From Bacillus sp. JCM 19058 (lineage in GTDB: Bacteria > Bacillota > Bacilli > Bacillales_H > Bacillaceae_D): DNA of 48,863 bases. A program made the translations under genes and the position numbers. Under the pieces are notes generated by a model, which searched no databases, was not told where the DNA came from, and saw only the letters and a list, made by a program, of their open reading frames with translations. Of this stretch, positions 10,241 through 21,070 are shown one piece after another. Position 1 is the first letter of the stretch. Each line of letters begins with the position of its first letter. The stretch lies in assembly GCA_001310555.1 (NCBI GenBank), contig BAXO01000039.1, positions 1 through 48,863 on the forward strand, given 5' to 3'.

Positions 10241-10341
10241 GTGAGGAATGGGGAATTGCACTAGAATAACGGGAAGTATCGCTCTTGCGAAACGTCAAAA
10301 TTATAGATAGAATAACTAAAAAGAACAAGGAAGTGAGCAAT

Positions 10342-10588
10342 ATGGCAAAATCGAGAGCAAAAAAAACGACGGCAAAAGCTCGAACGCGAGGGGAGGCGGA
10401 ATCCAGAGCTTAATCGCAGTCCTTTTGCAATGAGCGATCTGCGGACAAGAGTTACGAAAACGAAAAAGGATTATCTTTATCGTACGAAACATAAGAACCA
10501 TCGTTCCAGTAAACAGGGAGATGGTTCTTTTTTATATGTAAGAATTCCTGTAATTGCACGTAACGGTAAGTTTGCTGTGAAAGGTTGA
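10342..10588 (+). CDS. Small basic protein, YqkK-like (one frame break)
   Basis: Short Lys/Arg-rich protein beginning MAKSRAKK. The A8 run at 10359-10366 must be A7 to continue as RRQKLEREGRRNPELNRSPF, then TRVTKTKKDYLYRTKHKNH and DGSFL. This pattern matches my memory of the B. subtilis YqkK family, a conserved protein of unknown function; the identification is from recall only. GGAAGTGAGC precedes the ATG. The C-terminus is uncertain. The frame stays open to TGA 10586-10588, but a perfect terminator hairpin (10493-10533) lies inside it, so the true stop may be near 10510-10540 if another base is wrong. Confidence 0.55.
10493..10533 (+). terminator. Rho-independent terminator of the YqkK-like gene
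   Basis: The 10-bp perfect stem AAGAACCATC/GATGGTTCTT (10493-10502 and 10520-10529) ends in six T. It overlaps the 3' end of the open frame. Confidence 0.75.
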
Positions 10589-10698
10589 AGTATTGAAAAG
10601 GCGCTACAAGTTAATGTAGTCCGATTATACTAAAAATAAACTCCGCGTCTTACTACAAAACAGTTATATTCAACATTTTATTTAATTCTCCTGTCATC

Positions 10699-10752
10699 TT
10701 TACACAATCTTTACATTCAAGCTACAGCACCTTAATAATCTTTCTCTATACT
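10699..10752 (+). promoter_or_regulatory. PhoP box and promoter of the pst operon
   Basis: Three hexamers repeat every 11 bp: TTTACA at 10699, TTTACA at 10710 and GCTACA at 10721, the direct-repeat arrangement bound by PhoP in Bacillus (consensus TT(A/T/C)ACA). A -10 box TATACT follows at 10747-10752, the right distance for a PhoP-activated promoter that lacks a good -35 box. It predicts induction under phosphate starvation. Confidence 0.82.
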
Positions 10753-10820
10753 TGCAGTTGTAAGGAGTACAGGTCCTTTCACGCAGTCTATTTATCTACG
10801 AAAAAGGGAGGCCAATTCAA

Positions 10821-11793
10821 GTGAACAAAAAGAAATTTTTTCTTGTTTTTGGTTACAGCTGCATTGATGGTATTTTTAGCAGCTTGTGGAGGAGAAAATG
10901 GAGAAACATCGGAGCCAGAAGAAAATGATGATACGGAAGAAGCAGCTGGCGAAGAAACAGATACAACAGATGATACAGATGATGCTGAAGCGAATGCTGG
11001 AGAGGCGAGTGGGTCATTGTTACTATCAGGATCCAGTGCAATGCAGCCTTTAGTCATGGCAGCTGCTGATCAATTTATGAATGACAATCCTGAGGCAGAT
11101 ATCCAAGTACAAGCAGGGGGCTCGGGTACCGGCCTAACGCAAGTATCTGATGGAGCTGTTGAAATAGGAAATTCTGATGTGTTTGCCGAAGAGCGTGAAG
11201 AAATTCCGGCAGAGGAGCTTGTCGATCATCGCATTGCTGTCGTTGGTATGGGACCGGCAGCACATCCTGAAGTTGGGATTGACGATTTATCGAAAGAAGA
11301 CTTGATTCGAGTATTCACTGGGGATGTGACTAATTGGTCTGAACTCGGCGGAAATGATGTTGAAGTTGTTCTTGTCAACCGTCCGGATTCCTCTGGTACA
11401 CGGGCAACTTTCGTTGAGTACGGTTTGGATGGAGCAGAGCCTGCTGAAGGTGTAACTGAGGACTCTTCCAATACGGTAAAACAAATTATTTCAGAAACTG
11501 AAGGGGCTATCGGTTATCTAGCATTTTCCTATTATACGGACGATACAGTATTGCCGTTGACACTTGATGGGGTTGAACAAAGCGATGAAAATGTTCAATC
11601 AGGTGACTTTCCTATCTGGGCTTACATGCACTCCTATACAAAGGGTGAGCCTGAAGGCCTAGCAAAAGGATTTTTGGACTACCTAATGAGCGATGAAGTG
11701 CAAGCCGAAATTGTTCCGGCAATGGGGTATATTTCAGCGGTTGATATGCAGGTAGAACGCGATGCTGAAGGGAACGAAACAGAGGTAAACTAA
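10821..11793 (+). CDS. pstS: Phosphate-binding lipoprotein PstS (one frame break)
   Basis: High-affinity phosphate receptor of the Pst ABC importer, held outside the membrane by a lipid anchor. GTG 10821 after AAAGGGAGG gives MNKKKFF. One T too many in 10836-10849 breaks the signal peptide; corrected, it runs to the lipobox FLAAC. A roughly 35-residue linker made mostly of Glu, Asp and Thr follows. The mature domain has SGSSAMQPL, the phosphate loop QAGGSGTG, GNSDVFAEE, NRPDSSGTR and a C-terminal LMSDEVQAEIVPAMGYI. Corrected length is about 323 residues, typical for Gram-positive PstS. First gene of pstSCAB1B2, controlled by the PhoP box upstream. Confidence 0.95.
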
Positions 11794-11839
11794 TCGAAGG
11801 GTCCTGATGGACTAATAAAAAAGCTAGACTATTATCCTG

Positions 11840-11879
11840 CGTTCTCAAACTGACTTTGTCTTAAGTTAGTTTGAGAACG
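11840..11879 (+). terminator. pstS-pstC intergenic hairpin
   Basis: The 12-bp perfect arms CGTTCTCAAACT (11840-11851) and complement (11868-11879) lie between pstS and pstC. There is no T tract. As in other pst operons, it probably keeps pstS mRNA more abundant than the downstream genes. Confidence 0.7.
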
Positions 11880-11916
11880 AATAGTAGAGCTTGATTGTGA
11901 ACAAGGGGGAACCGTC

Positions 11917-12852
11917 ATGGAAGGTCAAATGGGTGTGCGTGACCGGTTGCTGAAAGAAAAGAACCGTTCTGCAGAAAAAAACTGAAACCAAGGGGAAAAT
12001 CATTGTTTATAGCTGTGCGGCTCTAATTATCTGTGCCACACTTTCAATTACAGTTTTTTTTGTTTTCCAAAGGGTTACAATCGTTTTTTTTATTAACGGT
12101 GTGAGCCCGATTGAGTTTTTAACGAGCCTGGATTGGAATCCTACACGAAGTGAGGCAAATGGAGGTCCGGTATTTGGAGCCTTGCCGTTTATTTTCGGCT
12201 CCTTTGCGGTCACGATACTTGCTGCATTGGTTGCTGCTCCTTTAGGCTTAGGTGCGGCGATTTTTATGACGGAAATCGCACCGGCGTGGGGACAGAAGAT
12301 TTTACAACCGGTCATTGAGCTGTTAGTAGGTATTCCATCGGTTGTTTATGGATTCATAGGACTTACAGTCATCGTTCCGTTTATTCGTAACTATGTCGGG
12401 GGACAGGGCTTTGGCTTATTGTCAGGGATGATTGTTCTTTCAGTGATGATTTTGCCGACAATCACTAGTATTGCAACGGATGCGATGCGCTCGTTACCAA
12501 ATGGCTTTCGCGAATCATGCTTGCCCTTGGTGCAACTAGGTGGCAAACGATTTATCGGGTGCTCGTTCCCGCTGCTATACCTATGCTGTTAACAGCTGTC
12601 GTTTTGGGGATGGCTCGAGCATTTGGCGAAGCGTTGGCCGTTCAGATGGTAATCGGGAATGCCCGAACGATTGCAGAATCATTGATTGATCCGACGGCAA
12701 CATTGACGACAATTATCACCTTAAATATGGGGCATACTGTGCAAGGCAGTGCTGAGAACAGTGTTTTATGGTCGCTCGGTTTAATCTTGCTCATCATGTC
12801 TTACGTGTTTATTATGATCATTCGATTCCTCTCATCGAGGAGGGCTTTCTAA
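11917..12852 (+). CDS. pstC: Phosphate ABC permease PstC (two frame breaks)
   Basis: One of the two channel subunits of the Pst importer. ATG 11917 follows AAGGGGGA. The A7 run at 11975-11981 should be A6 (AEKTETKGK), leading into the first membrane segment, the periplasmic FFINGVSPIEFL and the five-segment core. A second break near 12512 (one missing base) restores ALGATRWQTIYRVLVPAA, the ATPase-coupling loop, and GMARAFGEALAVQM. Six membrane segments and about 312 residues are normal for PstC. Its stop abuts the pstA ATG (TAAATG), which implies translational coupling. Confidence 0.93.
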
Positions 12853-13726
12853 ATGAATGCAAAAACAACCGATAAGTTAGCAACGATTATATTTGTCAGC
12901 ATCGCCTGCATGATCGTCTTGATTCTGGCAGGACTATTAGGCTACATTGTTGTCCATGGATTTACGAAGATCAGTTTAGATTTTTTTAACGACACCGCCA
13001 AGCTCGATGCTTCCTGGTGGTGGAATCGGACCACAGCTGTTTAATTCCTTTTACATTTTGCTTCTAACGATGGTCATTACTGTTCCGCTTGGTCTCGGCG
13101 GTGGAATTTATATGGCCGAATATGCCAAGCCAGGAAAGCTGACTGATTTTATCCGGAGCTGTATTGAAGTTCTGGCTTCACTACCTTCGATTGTTATCGG
13201 AATGTTCGGCTTACTGCTATTCGTCTCAATTACTGGTTGGGGTTACACGATTATCGGAGGGGCTCTCGCATTAACCGTATTTAATTTGCCAGTCATGGTC
13301 CGGGTTTGTGAGGATGCGATTCGGTCTGTCCCACGTGAACAAAAGGAAGCAAGCTTCGCATTAGGAATTACACATTGGGATACAGTTAAATCGGTGCTTG
13401 TTCCTGCTGCATTTCCTTCAATTTTAACCGGTGCGATTCTAGCATCTGGCAGGGTGTTTGGGGAGGCAGCGGCCCTTTTATTTACGTCTGGTTTAACGTC
13501 ACCGCGGCTCAATTGGGCCAATTGGAATCCGTTCTCCGAGTCCTCGCCGCTTAATATTTTTCGTCCTGCGGAGACGTTAGCTGTGCATATTTGGAAGCTT
13601 AATACGCAAGGGCTTGTTCCCGACGTTCGGGAGATCGCGGACGGCGCTTCAGCTGTGCTCGTCATTTCAGTATTATTGTTTAACTTGTTTGCCCGATGGT
13701 TCGGACGCTATGTTCATAAAAACTAA
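12853..13726 (+). CDS. pstA: Phosphate ABC permease PstA (one frame break)
   Basis: Partner channel subunit to PstC. It begins immediately at the pstC stop. After one membrane segment the frame breaks near 13010; the correct reading is KLDA then PGGGIGPQLFNSF, leading into VPLGLGGGIYMAEYA and the coupling loop ALGITHWDTVKSVLVPAA. It ends with WFGRYVHKN. Six membrane segments and about 291 residues match the family. A sequence error near 13010 explains the break better than decay, because the ORFs on either side are fully conserved. Confidence 0.93.
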
Positions 13727-13756
13727 CATCTGTAAAGTAAATGAAGGGGGATTACG

Positions 13757-14569
13757 ATGGCTACGTTAACCGTTGAAAAGCCTATCGATGATACAAAGCC
13801 GGAAGCCGTTCGTTCATTGCAGCCGATCTTGGCTATTGAAGATGTAAATGTATATTATGGTGACAATCACGCGGTCAAAAATGTATCCTTTAATATTGAC
13901 AAAAGCACTGTTACTGCTCTAATTGGGCCGTCAGGATGCGGGAAATCGACGTTTTTAAGAAGTATTAACCGAATGAATGACTTGATTCCGACTGCACGAT
14001 GTGAGGGCAAGATTCTTTACGAAGGCTTGAACCTACTCGGCTCTGATATAAACGTTACTGCTTTAAGAAAAGAAATCGGAATGGTCTTCCAAAAGCCAAA
14101 CCCATTTCCGAAGTCAATATACGAGAATTTAACACATGGTCTCCGTTTTCACGGAGTGAACAAGCGGGAATGGCCGCAGCTAGTTGAGGAGTCATTGACG
14201 AGGGCAGCACTTTGGGATGAAGTGAAGGATCGCCTAAAGGAATCGGCTTTATCGCTTTCTGGGGGACAACAGCAGCGTCTGTGCATTGCGAGAGCATTAG
14301 TCATGAAGCCTAATATGCTATTGCTTGATGAACCAGCATCTGCACTCGATCCGATTGCGACCGCTAAAATCGAAGAGCTGATTGGCGAATTAAAAAAGGA
14401 CTACCCAATTATCGTCGTGACTCATAACATGCAGCAAGCTTCACGTATTTCTGACAAAAACGGCCTTCTTTCTTAATGGGAATTTGATCGAATACGGCGA
14501 CACGAAAGTCATATTCGAAAGTGCATGGGAAAAGCAGACAAGAGATATATTTCCGGTCGTTTTGGCTAA
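13757..14569 (+). CDS. pstB1: Phosphate ABC ATPase PstB, copy 1 (two frame breaks)
   Basis: Cytoplasmic ATPase that powers PstCA. Walker [10 protein letters not shown] is near residue 60, Q-loop [10 protein letters not shown] near 110, signature LSGGQQQR, Walker [13 protein letters not shown] and switch His in VTHNMQQA. A 5-A run at 14456-14460 must be A4 to continue [17 protein letters not shown]. Close to the end, adding a T near 14555 gives DYISGRFG and a TAA at 14567-14569, exactly the family C-terminus. Without it the frame would run on to 14594 with unrelated residues. GGGGGA precedes ATG 13757. Copy 2 follows after 21 nt, an arrangement also found in B. subtilis. Confidence 0.93.
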
Positions 14570-14590
14570 GCCGGAAAAAGGGAGATATCG

Positions 14591-15369
<779 letters not shown>

Positions 15370-15381
<12 letters not shown>

Positions 15382-15397
15382 TCCGGACTGTTTTTTT
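15370..15397 (+). terminator. Terminator of the pst operon
   Basis: An 8-bp stem (15370-15377 with 15383-15390, one G-U pair) is followed by seven T. It overlaps the pstB2 stop codon. The next 357 bases to the small zinc-ribbon-like gene contain no recognisable coding frame. Confidence 0.8.
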
Positions 15398-15754
15398 ATG
15401 TAAAGCAAATGGTGAACCTTGAACGAATTAAGTGAAGAAAGAAAAGAAACGATAAATAATGCAGCTTTTCAATGTGCTTGGTAGTCGAGTTAAGTTTACA
15501 TTTGATTAAAATGACGCTTGTACTTAATGCTATGTTTTGTTCCTAGCAAAATGAATGAAACCGATAATTGGTTTATCGCTGAAAAATATGTTTGCGAATA
15601 ATGACACGTTGAGACAAGATAAGCAGTAGTCAGGAACGGGTTCTGCACAAATCGTGGTTATGTAATGCAAGTTCTTATACGTTAATGTAAAATGCAAGCT
15701 ATGATACAATGACGACTAAGTACATCATATACGGAGCGATAGGAGTGAATCGCG

Positions 15755-15915
15755 ATGGAGAAAGAATTGATCGGCCAGTGCAGCTCATGCGGCCGAAAGA
15801 TTTATTGCAATGGCGGTTTTTTTTAGAAGGCGTCAGTCAAGAAGATCACTCTCTTTTATGCTTTGCCTGTCAAACCAACTCTACATTAGGGAACAAAGAC
15901 ACTAATTCAGCATGA
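15755..15915 (+). CDS. Small zinc-ribbon-like protein with two CxxC motifs (one frame break)
   Basis: ATG 15755 after AGGAGTG encodes MEKELIGQCSSCGRKIYC, then NGGF. Crossing the T8 run at 15817-15824 (true length 6 or 9) it continues LEGVSQEDHSLLCFAC and ends at TGA 15913-15915, about 52 residues. Two CxxC pairs about 25 residues apart suggest a zinc ribbon. I do not recognise the family. If a further base is wrong near 15895, the original frame stays open to TGA 16103-16105 with a non-repetitive 70-residue tail (starting KTLIQHDEIPALRR). So the protein could be about 117 residues, ending just before the terminator at 16167. Confidence 0.5.
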
Positions 15916-16166
15916 TGAAATACCCGCATTAAGGCGTACGATTTTACGCGAAGGAGCGCAATCGACACTCAAGAAAGCACCGATTGCTAAAGGCGCATTC
16001 GTTATTTTCCAATTGTCTGTACTCTCTGAATGGCAAGCTCATTTCTGTACAACACGTTCAGGAGGTTTGCTTTCCTGCCCCATCACCGAATGTAGCCATA
16101 TCTGACAACAGTTTATCAACCGAAAATGAAATTTCGTTAACAACTGGTTATTTAAAAGAAAGTGTA

Positions 16167-16207
16167 CCCGACCGAGCTGTTGCTGAGACAGCGGGTCGGA
16201 TTTTTTT
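16167..16207 (+). terminator. Rho-independent terminator
   Basis: CCGACC at about 16168-16173 pairs with GGTCGG at about 16194-16199, with an inner CTGT/ACAG pair, followed by seven T (16201-16207). It ends the transcript carrying the small zinc-ribbon-like gene and separates it from rocA. Confidence 0.75.
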
Positions 16208-16396
16208 AGTTAAGTGACTTTTAGGCCGGATCGGGCGAATGCTAATACGATCTCACTGAATGAAGGGATTAACTTCTATGAGTCATAGGACGTGTTTCTT
16301 CCGACATAAGGTAAACTAAAGAAGGAATTGTGCAAGTAAATGTCGAAGTATTGTACGAAAAATCTATTACTTAAAGCATATAAAGGAGTGTTTTTA

Positions 16397-17943
16397 ATGA
16401 CGATTCCATACAGACATGAGCCATTTACCGATTTTTCAAACGAAGTCAACCGCGAAGAGTTCCGCCAGGCTTTAACTAAGGTGGAAGGGCAACTTGGAAA
16501 AGAAATTCCTTTGCGGATTAATGGTGAAAGCGTTACCACAGATGAAAAAATCGTCTCCTTGAACCCTGCAAAAAAAAGGAACAAAAGGTCGGAATTGTTT
16601 CAAAGGCGTCTAAAGAGCATGCCGAGGCGCAATGGTAGCTGCTCAGCAAGCGTATACGGATTGGAAAAAGTGGGATCCGGAAGCTAGAGCAGACATCCTT
16701 TTTAAGGCTGCGGCCATAGTCAGAAGGCGCAAGCATGAATTCTCTGCTTATTTAGTTTATGAGGCAGGTAAGCCATGGAATGAGGCGGACGCTGATACAG
16801 CTGAAGCTATTGACTTTTTAGAGTATTACGGCAGGCAAATGGTCGAGTTGAAAAAAGGAGCTCATGTTTTAAGCAGGCCGGGGGAGAAAAATCAATATTT
16901 TTATATTCCACTAGGCGTCGGAGCTGTCATTTCGCCATGGAATTTTGCGTTCGCAATTATGGCTGGAACGACGGTTGCATCGATTGTGACAGGGAATACC
17001 GTATTGTTAAAACCTGCTAGTACAACTCCTGTTGTTGCGGCGAAGTTTGTCGAGGTGCTTGAAGAGGCCGGACTGCTCCAGGGGTGCTTAATTACATACC
17101 AGGAAGCGGTGCTGAGCTCGGAGATTACTTGGTCGATCACCCGAAAACGAGGTTTATTAGCTTTACAGGCTCAAGGGAGGTTGGCGAACGAATTTATGAG
17201 CGGGCAGCTAAAGTGAACGAAGGTCAAATTTGGCTAAAGCGCGTCGTCGCGGAAATGGGCGGAAAGGATACGATCGTCGTCGATAACGATGCGGATCTCG
17301 ATCTGGCCGCACGGTCGATCGTCCAATCAGCCTTTGGTTTTTCGGGACAGAAATGCTCCGCTTGCTCACGAGTAGTGGTTGTGAGAGATGTTTATGATCA
17401 ACTGCTCGAAAAAACGATGAAATTAACTGAGCAACTAACCGTTGGTGATCCTGCTGCTGAATCCAATATGGGGCCAGTTAACGATCAAGCAGCCTTCGAT
17501 AAAATAACCGGCTACTTTGAGGTAGCAAAAAAAAGAAGGGCGGATTGTGAGCGGTGGAACAGCTGATAATTCGAAAGGCTACTTCATTCAACCGACGATC
17601 GTTTCGGACGTAGCTCCGCACGCTCGTTTAATGCAGGAGGAAATATTCGGTCCGCTTGTCGCATTTGCTAAAGCAGAAAGCTTCGACGACGCACTGGCTA
17701 TTGCCAATAACACCGAATATGGGCTAACTGGAGCTGTCCTTACGCGCAATCGAGCGCATATCGAACAGGCGAAGCAGGAGTTTCATGTTGGGCAACCTTT
17801 ATTTTAATCGGGGTTGTACTGGTGCTATCGTCGGTTATCAGCCATTTGGGGGCTTCAATATGTCCGGTACGGACTCGAAGGCCGGAGGACCTGATTACTT
17901 ACAGTTGTTTATGCAAGCTAAAACAGTGACAGAGTCTTTATAG
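16397..17943 (+). CDS. rocA: 1-pyrroline-5-carboxylate dehydrogenase (five frame breaks)
   Basis: Oxidises glutamate semialdehyde/P5C to glutamate with NAD, the common last step of proline and arginine breakdown. The sequence aligns along its length with what I recall of B. subtilis Roc[10 protein letters not shown] start, [62 protein letters not shown], catalytic Cys in [36 protein letters not shown], and C-terminal [12 protein letters not shown]. Breaks: A8 run 16570-16577 (two extra by alignment), near 16629, near 17085 (one G missing), A8 run 17527-17534, near 17790 (one G extra). Corrected length about 515. AGGAG precedes ATG 16397. Confidence 0.93.
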
Positions 17944-17977
17944 TAACAATCCTTTTCTTCAGCAGGTTCCCTCCTCG

Positions 17978-17993
17978 GCTGCCTGACGGCAGC
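17978..17993 (+). other. Small GC hairpin between rocA and putB
   Basis: A 6-bp stem GCTGCC/GGCAGC with a TGAC loop. It has no T tract, so it is a possible mRNA processing or stability element only. Confidence 0.35.
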
Positions 17994-18051
17994 TGGGTTT
18001 ACCGAACTCATTCTAGTACTTACTACTCTCATGAACGGAGGTGGCTCATTT

Positions 18052-18957
18052 GTGCTGAAGCCGATATTTTTGTATTTATCGAAAAACAAACTCCTAAATC
18101 GTGGAGCAAAAAAATGGGGTCTTAAGCTTGGGGCTAAGCACGTGGTTGCTGGCGTTACGATAGAAGATGCGATGATGGCTGTAAAACAACTGAACGATAA
18201 AGGGCTTGTTGCGACCGTTGACCATTTGGGAGAATTTATTACGAGCGAACAGGAGGCGCGTGACTCTACTGATTATTGTTTGCGTACACTGCAGGCCATT
18301 GCTGATGCTAACGTCGATTGTAATTTGTCGCTTAAATTAACACAGCTCGGTCTAGATGTGAATGAAGAGCTTTGTATACAGAATATGAGAAAAATTGTTG
18401 CTAAGGCGGAGAGCTTAGGAAATTTCGTCCGGATCGATATGGAGGATTCCGGTCATTGTCAGCAAACGTTAGATATTTTAGCTGTGTTACTGAAGGAATT
18501 CCCAAATTCTGTAGGAACGGTAATCCAAGCCTATTTGTTCCGTGCCGATGAGGACGTTACCGCACTTTCCGGTATTAATCTCAGGCTTGTTAAAGGGGCT
18601 TATAAAGAGCCCGCTTCGATAGCTTTTCAGGAGAAAAAGCGGGTGGACGAAAATTATTTGCATATTATTAAGCAGCATCTTCGTTCAGGCAGCTATACGG
18701 CAATTGCTAGTCACGATCACCGCATCATATGGAAAGTAAAGAGCTTTTGTGCAGCGGAAAAGATCCCGAAATCGCGCTTCGAATTTCAGATGCTTTACGG
18801 CTTTCGAACAGAGCTGCAAGAAAAAATCGCTTCAGAAGGCTATAAAATGCGCGTATATGTCCCATACGGAACAGACTGGTTCGGCTATTTTATGCGCAGG
18901 CTAGCAGAGCGCCCCCAAAATATCGCATTTGCGTTGCGCGGACTTCTTTCTAAATAG
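18052..18957 (+). CDS. putB: Proline dehydrogenase (PutB/FadM type)
   Basis: FAD-dependent enzyme oxidising proline to P5C, feeding RocA encoded just upstream. Monofunctional, 302 residues, the usual Gram-positive size. GTG 18052 follows GGAGGT with a 9-nt gap; the in-frame ATG at 18031 precedes that RBS. Motifs: TVDHLGEF, NLSLKLTQLG, RIDMEDSG, LRLVKGAYKE, ASHDHRI, FEFQMLYGFR, RVYVPYGTDW and the substrate-binding RRLAERPQN near the C-terminus, all diagnostic of the TIM-barrel proline dehydrogenase domain. The frame is intact despite an A7 run near the start, showing that not every long run is miscalled. Confidence 0.95.
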   Translation: MLKPIFLYLSKNKLLNRGAKKWGLKLGAKHVVAGVTIEDAMMAVKQLNDKGLVATVDHLGEFITSEQEARDSTDYCLRTLQAIADANVDCNLSLKLTQLGLDVNEELCIQNMRKIVAKAESLGNFVRIDMEDSGHCQQTLDILAVLLKEFPNSVGTVIQAYLFRADEDVTALSGINLRLVKGAYKEPASIAFQEKKRVDENYLHIIKQHLRSGSYTAIASHDHRIIWKVKSFCAAEKIPKSRFEFQMLYGFRTELQEKIASEGYKMRVYVPYGTDWFGYFMRRLAERPQNIAFALRGLLSK

Positions 18958-19005
18958 CATACAACGAAAGACCTTGTTCTTATTTTCGTGAGGAGGGAAG
19001 CCGAC

Positions 19006-20204
19006 TTGACTGAAACGAAAGAAATCATTGCGAAAACTGAGAAGTACGGTGCAAACAATTATTTACCTTTACCTCTCGTTATTTCAAAAGCTGAAGGCGT
19101 TTGGGTATGGGATCGAGAGGGGCGTCGTTATCTCGATATGCTGAGCGCTTACTCAGCTCTTAATCAAGGCCACAGGCATCCGAAAGTAATGGAAGCTTTT
19201 TTTTCTCAAGCGAATCGACTCACATTGACATCCCGCGCCTTTCATAACGAACAACTGGGCCCATTTTATGAACAGCTGGCACAGCTAACCGGGAAAGCTA
19301 TGATTTTACCGATGAATACCGGAGCAGAGGCTGTAGAAACCGCGATCAAGGCGGCACGACGCTGGGCCTATGAACGGAAGGGCGTTGTAAAGGAGCAAGC
19401 GGAGATCATCGTTTGTGAAAATAACTTCCACGGTCGGACGATGGCTGCTATCTCTCTATCATCCAGTCCTGAATATAAGCGCGGCTTCGGGCCTTTACTA
19501 CCCGGAATTAAGATCATTCCATATAATGATTCCGAAGCGTTGGCCGAAGCTATCACTCCGAATACCGCTGCATTTCTAGTAGAACCGATTCAAGGAGAAG
19601 CAGGAATTATCGTCCCTGATAACGGCTATTTGCAAAGGGTACGACAAATTTGCTCAGAACATGAGGTATTATTGATCGCTGATGAAATTCAGACAGGACT
19701 CGGACGAACAGGGAAGCGTTTTGCCTGCGATTGGGAAAATGTCGTGCCAGACGTGTATATTCTCGGAAAGGCGCTTGGCGGAGGAGTTATCCCGATATCA
19801 GCCGTGGCGGCGAACCGTGAAGTGTTAGGAGTGTTTGAGCCAGGCTCTCACGGCTCCACCTTTGGTGGTAATCCGCTTGCCTGTGCAGCTGCGATAGCGG
19901 CTCTTGAAGTCATTGAGGAGGAAGAGCTGACAGAAAGTCGTTTGAGCTCGGTCATTACGCCTTGCAACGATTAAAACGAATCAAGAGTCCGCTAATTAAA
20001 GATATCCGTGGCAAAGGCCTGTTCATTGGCATTGAACTGAACACATCTGCGAGGCCTTTCTGTGAAGAATTAATGGTCGAAGGCTTGCTATGCAAGGAGA
20101 CGCATGAGCGTGTGATTCGTCTGGCCCCACCGTTAATAATTGCAAAAGAGGAGCTCGACTGGGCGTTAGAGCGAATTGAGAGAATGTTTGATTTTAATGA
20201 ATGA
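19006..20204 (+). CDS. rocD: Ornithine aminotransferase (one frame break)
   Basis: PLP enzyme converting ornithine and 2-oxoglutarate to glutamate semialdehyde and glutamate, so it delivers the substrate of RocA. TTG 19006 lies 9 nt after AGGAGG; the in-frame GTG 18988 precedes the RBS. Motifs: [59 protein letters not shown], the PLP lysine in ILGKALGGG, and [11 protein letters not shown]. One G is missing near 19943; restoring it gives [14 protein letters not shown] and joins the C-terminal 80 residues ([18 protein letters not shown]). Corrected length about 400. Third gene of a rocA-putB-rocD cluster. Confidence 0.95.
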
Positions 20205-20432
20205 ATTCGTGTTAGAAGCTGAAGCCATGGAAGTCAAGCGGAGCCCCAAAACTCCCTCAAAGAAAAATCTTACTAAATGCCTTCTCTTTCAAATTTAGAG
20301 GAAAATGTCAATTGTCATTATCAACCCGCAGCGGAATATATGAACATTCGCGGACAGATAAGCTTTCCTCCTTCCCTATTTGGACAGCTATCGCATATAA
20401 TGGACATGATAACAAAAAAGAGGAGGCTAATC

Positions 20433-20806
20433 ATGTCGCCGCAATTGATCAACATTTTTTATCAGTCACACACAGTTCATGGGCGTTTTTAGTAGTCTTA
20501 TTTCTAGTAAGTTACTTTTTGCTCAAAACGCAAAAAACGAAAGCTGCAACTATCGTGCAGATGATCCTTCGTCTGTTTTACCTCATTATGATTATTTCAG
20601 GAATTGGAATGCTAATTGGCTACGGCTTCCCTGTACAATACACTCTAAAAGGAGTGTTGGCAATTGTCTTAATCGGTTCGATCGAGGGACTACTCGGTAA
20701 AACAAAGAAAGGTACAATCGGTACGAAGGCACCAGCTTATTGGGGTGTAATTATCGCCTTGTTACTGCTTGTCATTTTAATGGGATTTAACGTCATTCGC
20801 TTTTAG
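20433..20806 (+). CDS. yisL: YisL-family (DUF1516) membrane protein (one frame break)
   Basis: Small integral membrane protein with four hydrophobic segments, function unknown. AGGAGG at 20421-20426 selects ATG 20433. The T6 run at 20455-20460 should be T7, after which the frame continues LSVTHSSWAFLVVLFLVSY, RLFYLIMIISG, LKGVLAIVLIGSIEGLL and ends VIRF. The spacing of His and Trp in the first segment and the MILRLFY motif match YisL. A longer open frame running upstream to 20312 has no ribosome binding site and is ignored. A strong terminator begins 4 nt after the stop. Confidence 0.8.
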
Positions 20807-20810
20807 ATTG

Positions 20811-20846
20811 TAGGCTGTCTCTCTTTATACTGAGACAGCCTATTTT
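20811..20846 (+). terminator. Terminator of yisL
   Basis: An 11-bp perfect stem TAGGCTGTCTC/GAGACAGCCTA (20811-20821 and 20832-20842) followed by TTTT. The next 220 bases up to the nuclease gene contain nothing recognisable. Confidence 0.85.
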
Positions 20847-21070
20847 ATTGGTCTTTAAACTATGGAGACATGAAGTGTGAATCCTCGAATACTGATGTGG
20901 AAAAGAACAGTAACCGAAATACATAGCCTAATGAAAATTTGAAAATAGCCTACGTGGCCGCTTCGGATTAGCGTCAGCGCGTGCAAATGCCGTTGGCGAA
21001 AACCGACTATTAAACCTTGTCATATGCTACTATTTAAACAGAGCTTGTTTGTTAAAAGGAGGAACAGATA

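Noticed and set aside
13243..13665. 140-codon minus-strand frame inside pstA (and similar long antisense frames at 942-1364 and 38200-38541)
   Set aside because: Codon shadows of conserved genes on the other strand; no RBS and no domain pattern.
15984..16217. 77-codon plus-strand frame before rocA
   Set aside because: It runs through the stem and T tract of the terminator at 16167-16207 and has no RBS. A competing frame over 15895-16105 fits the upstream small gene better.
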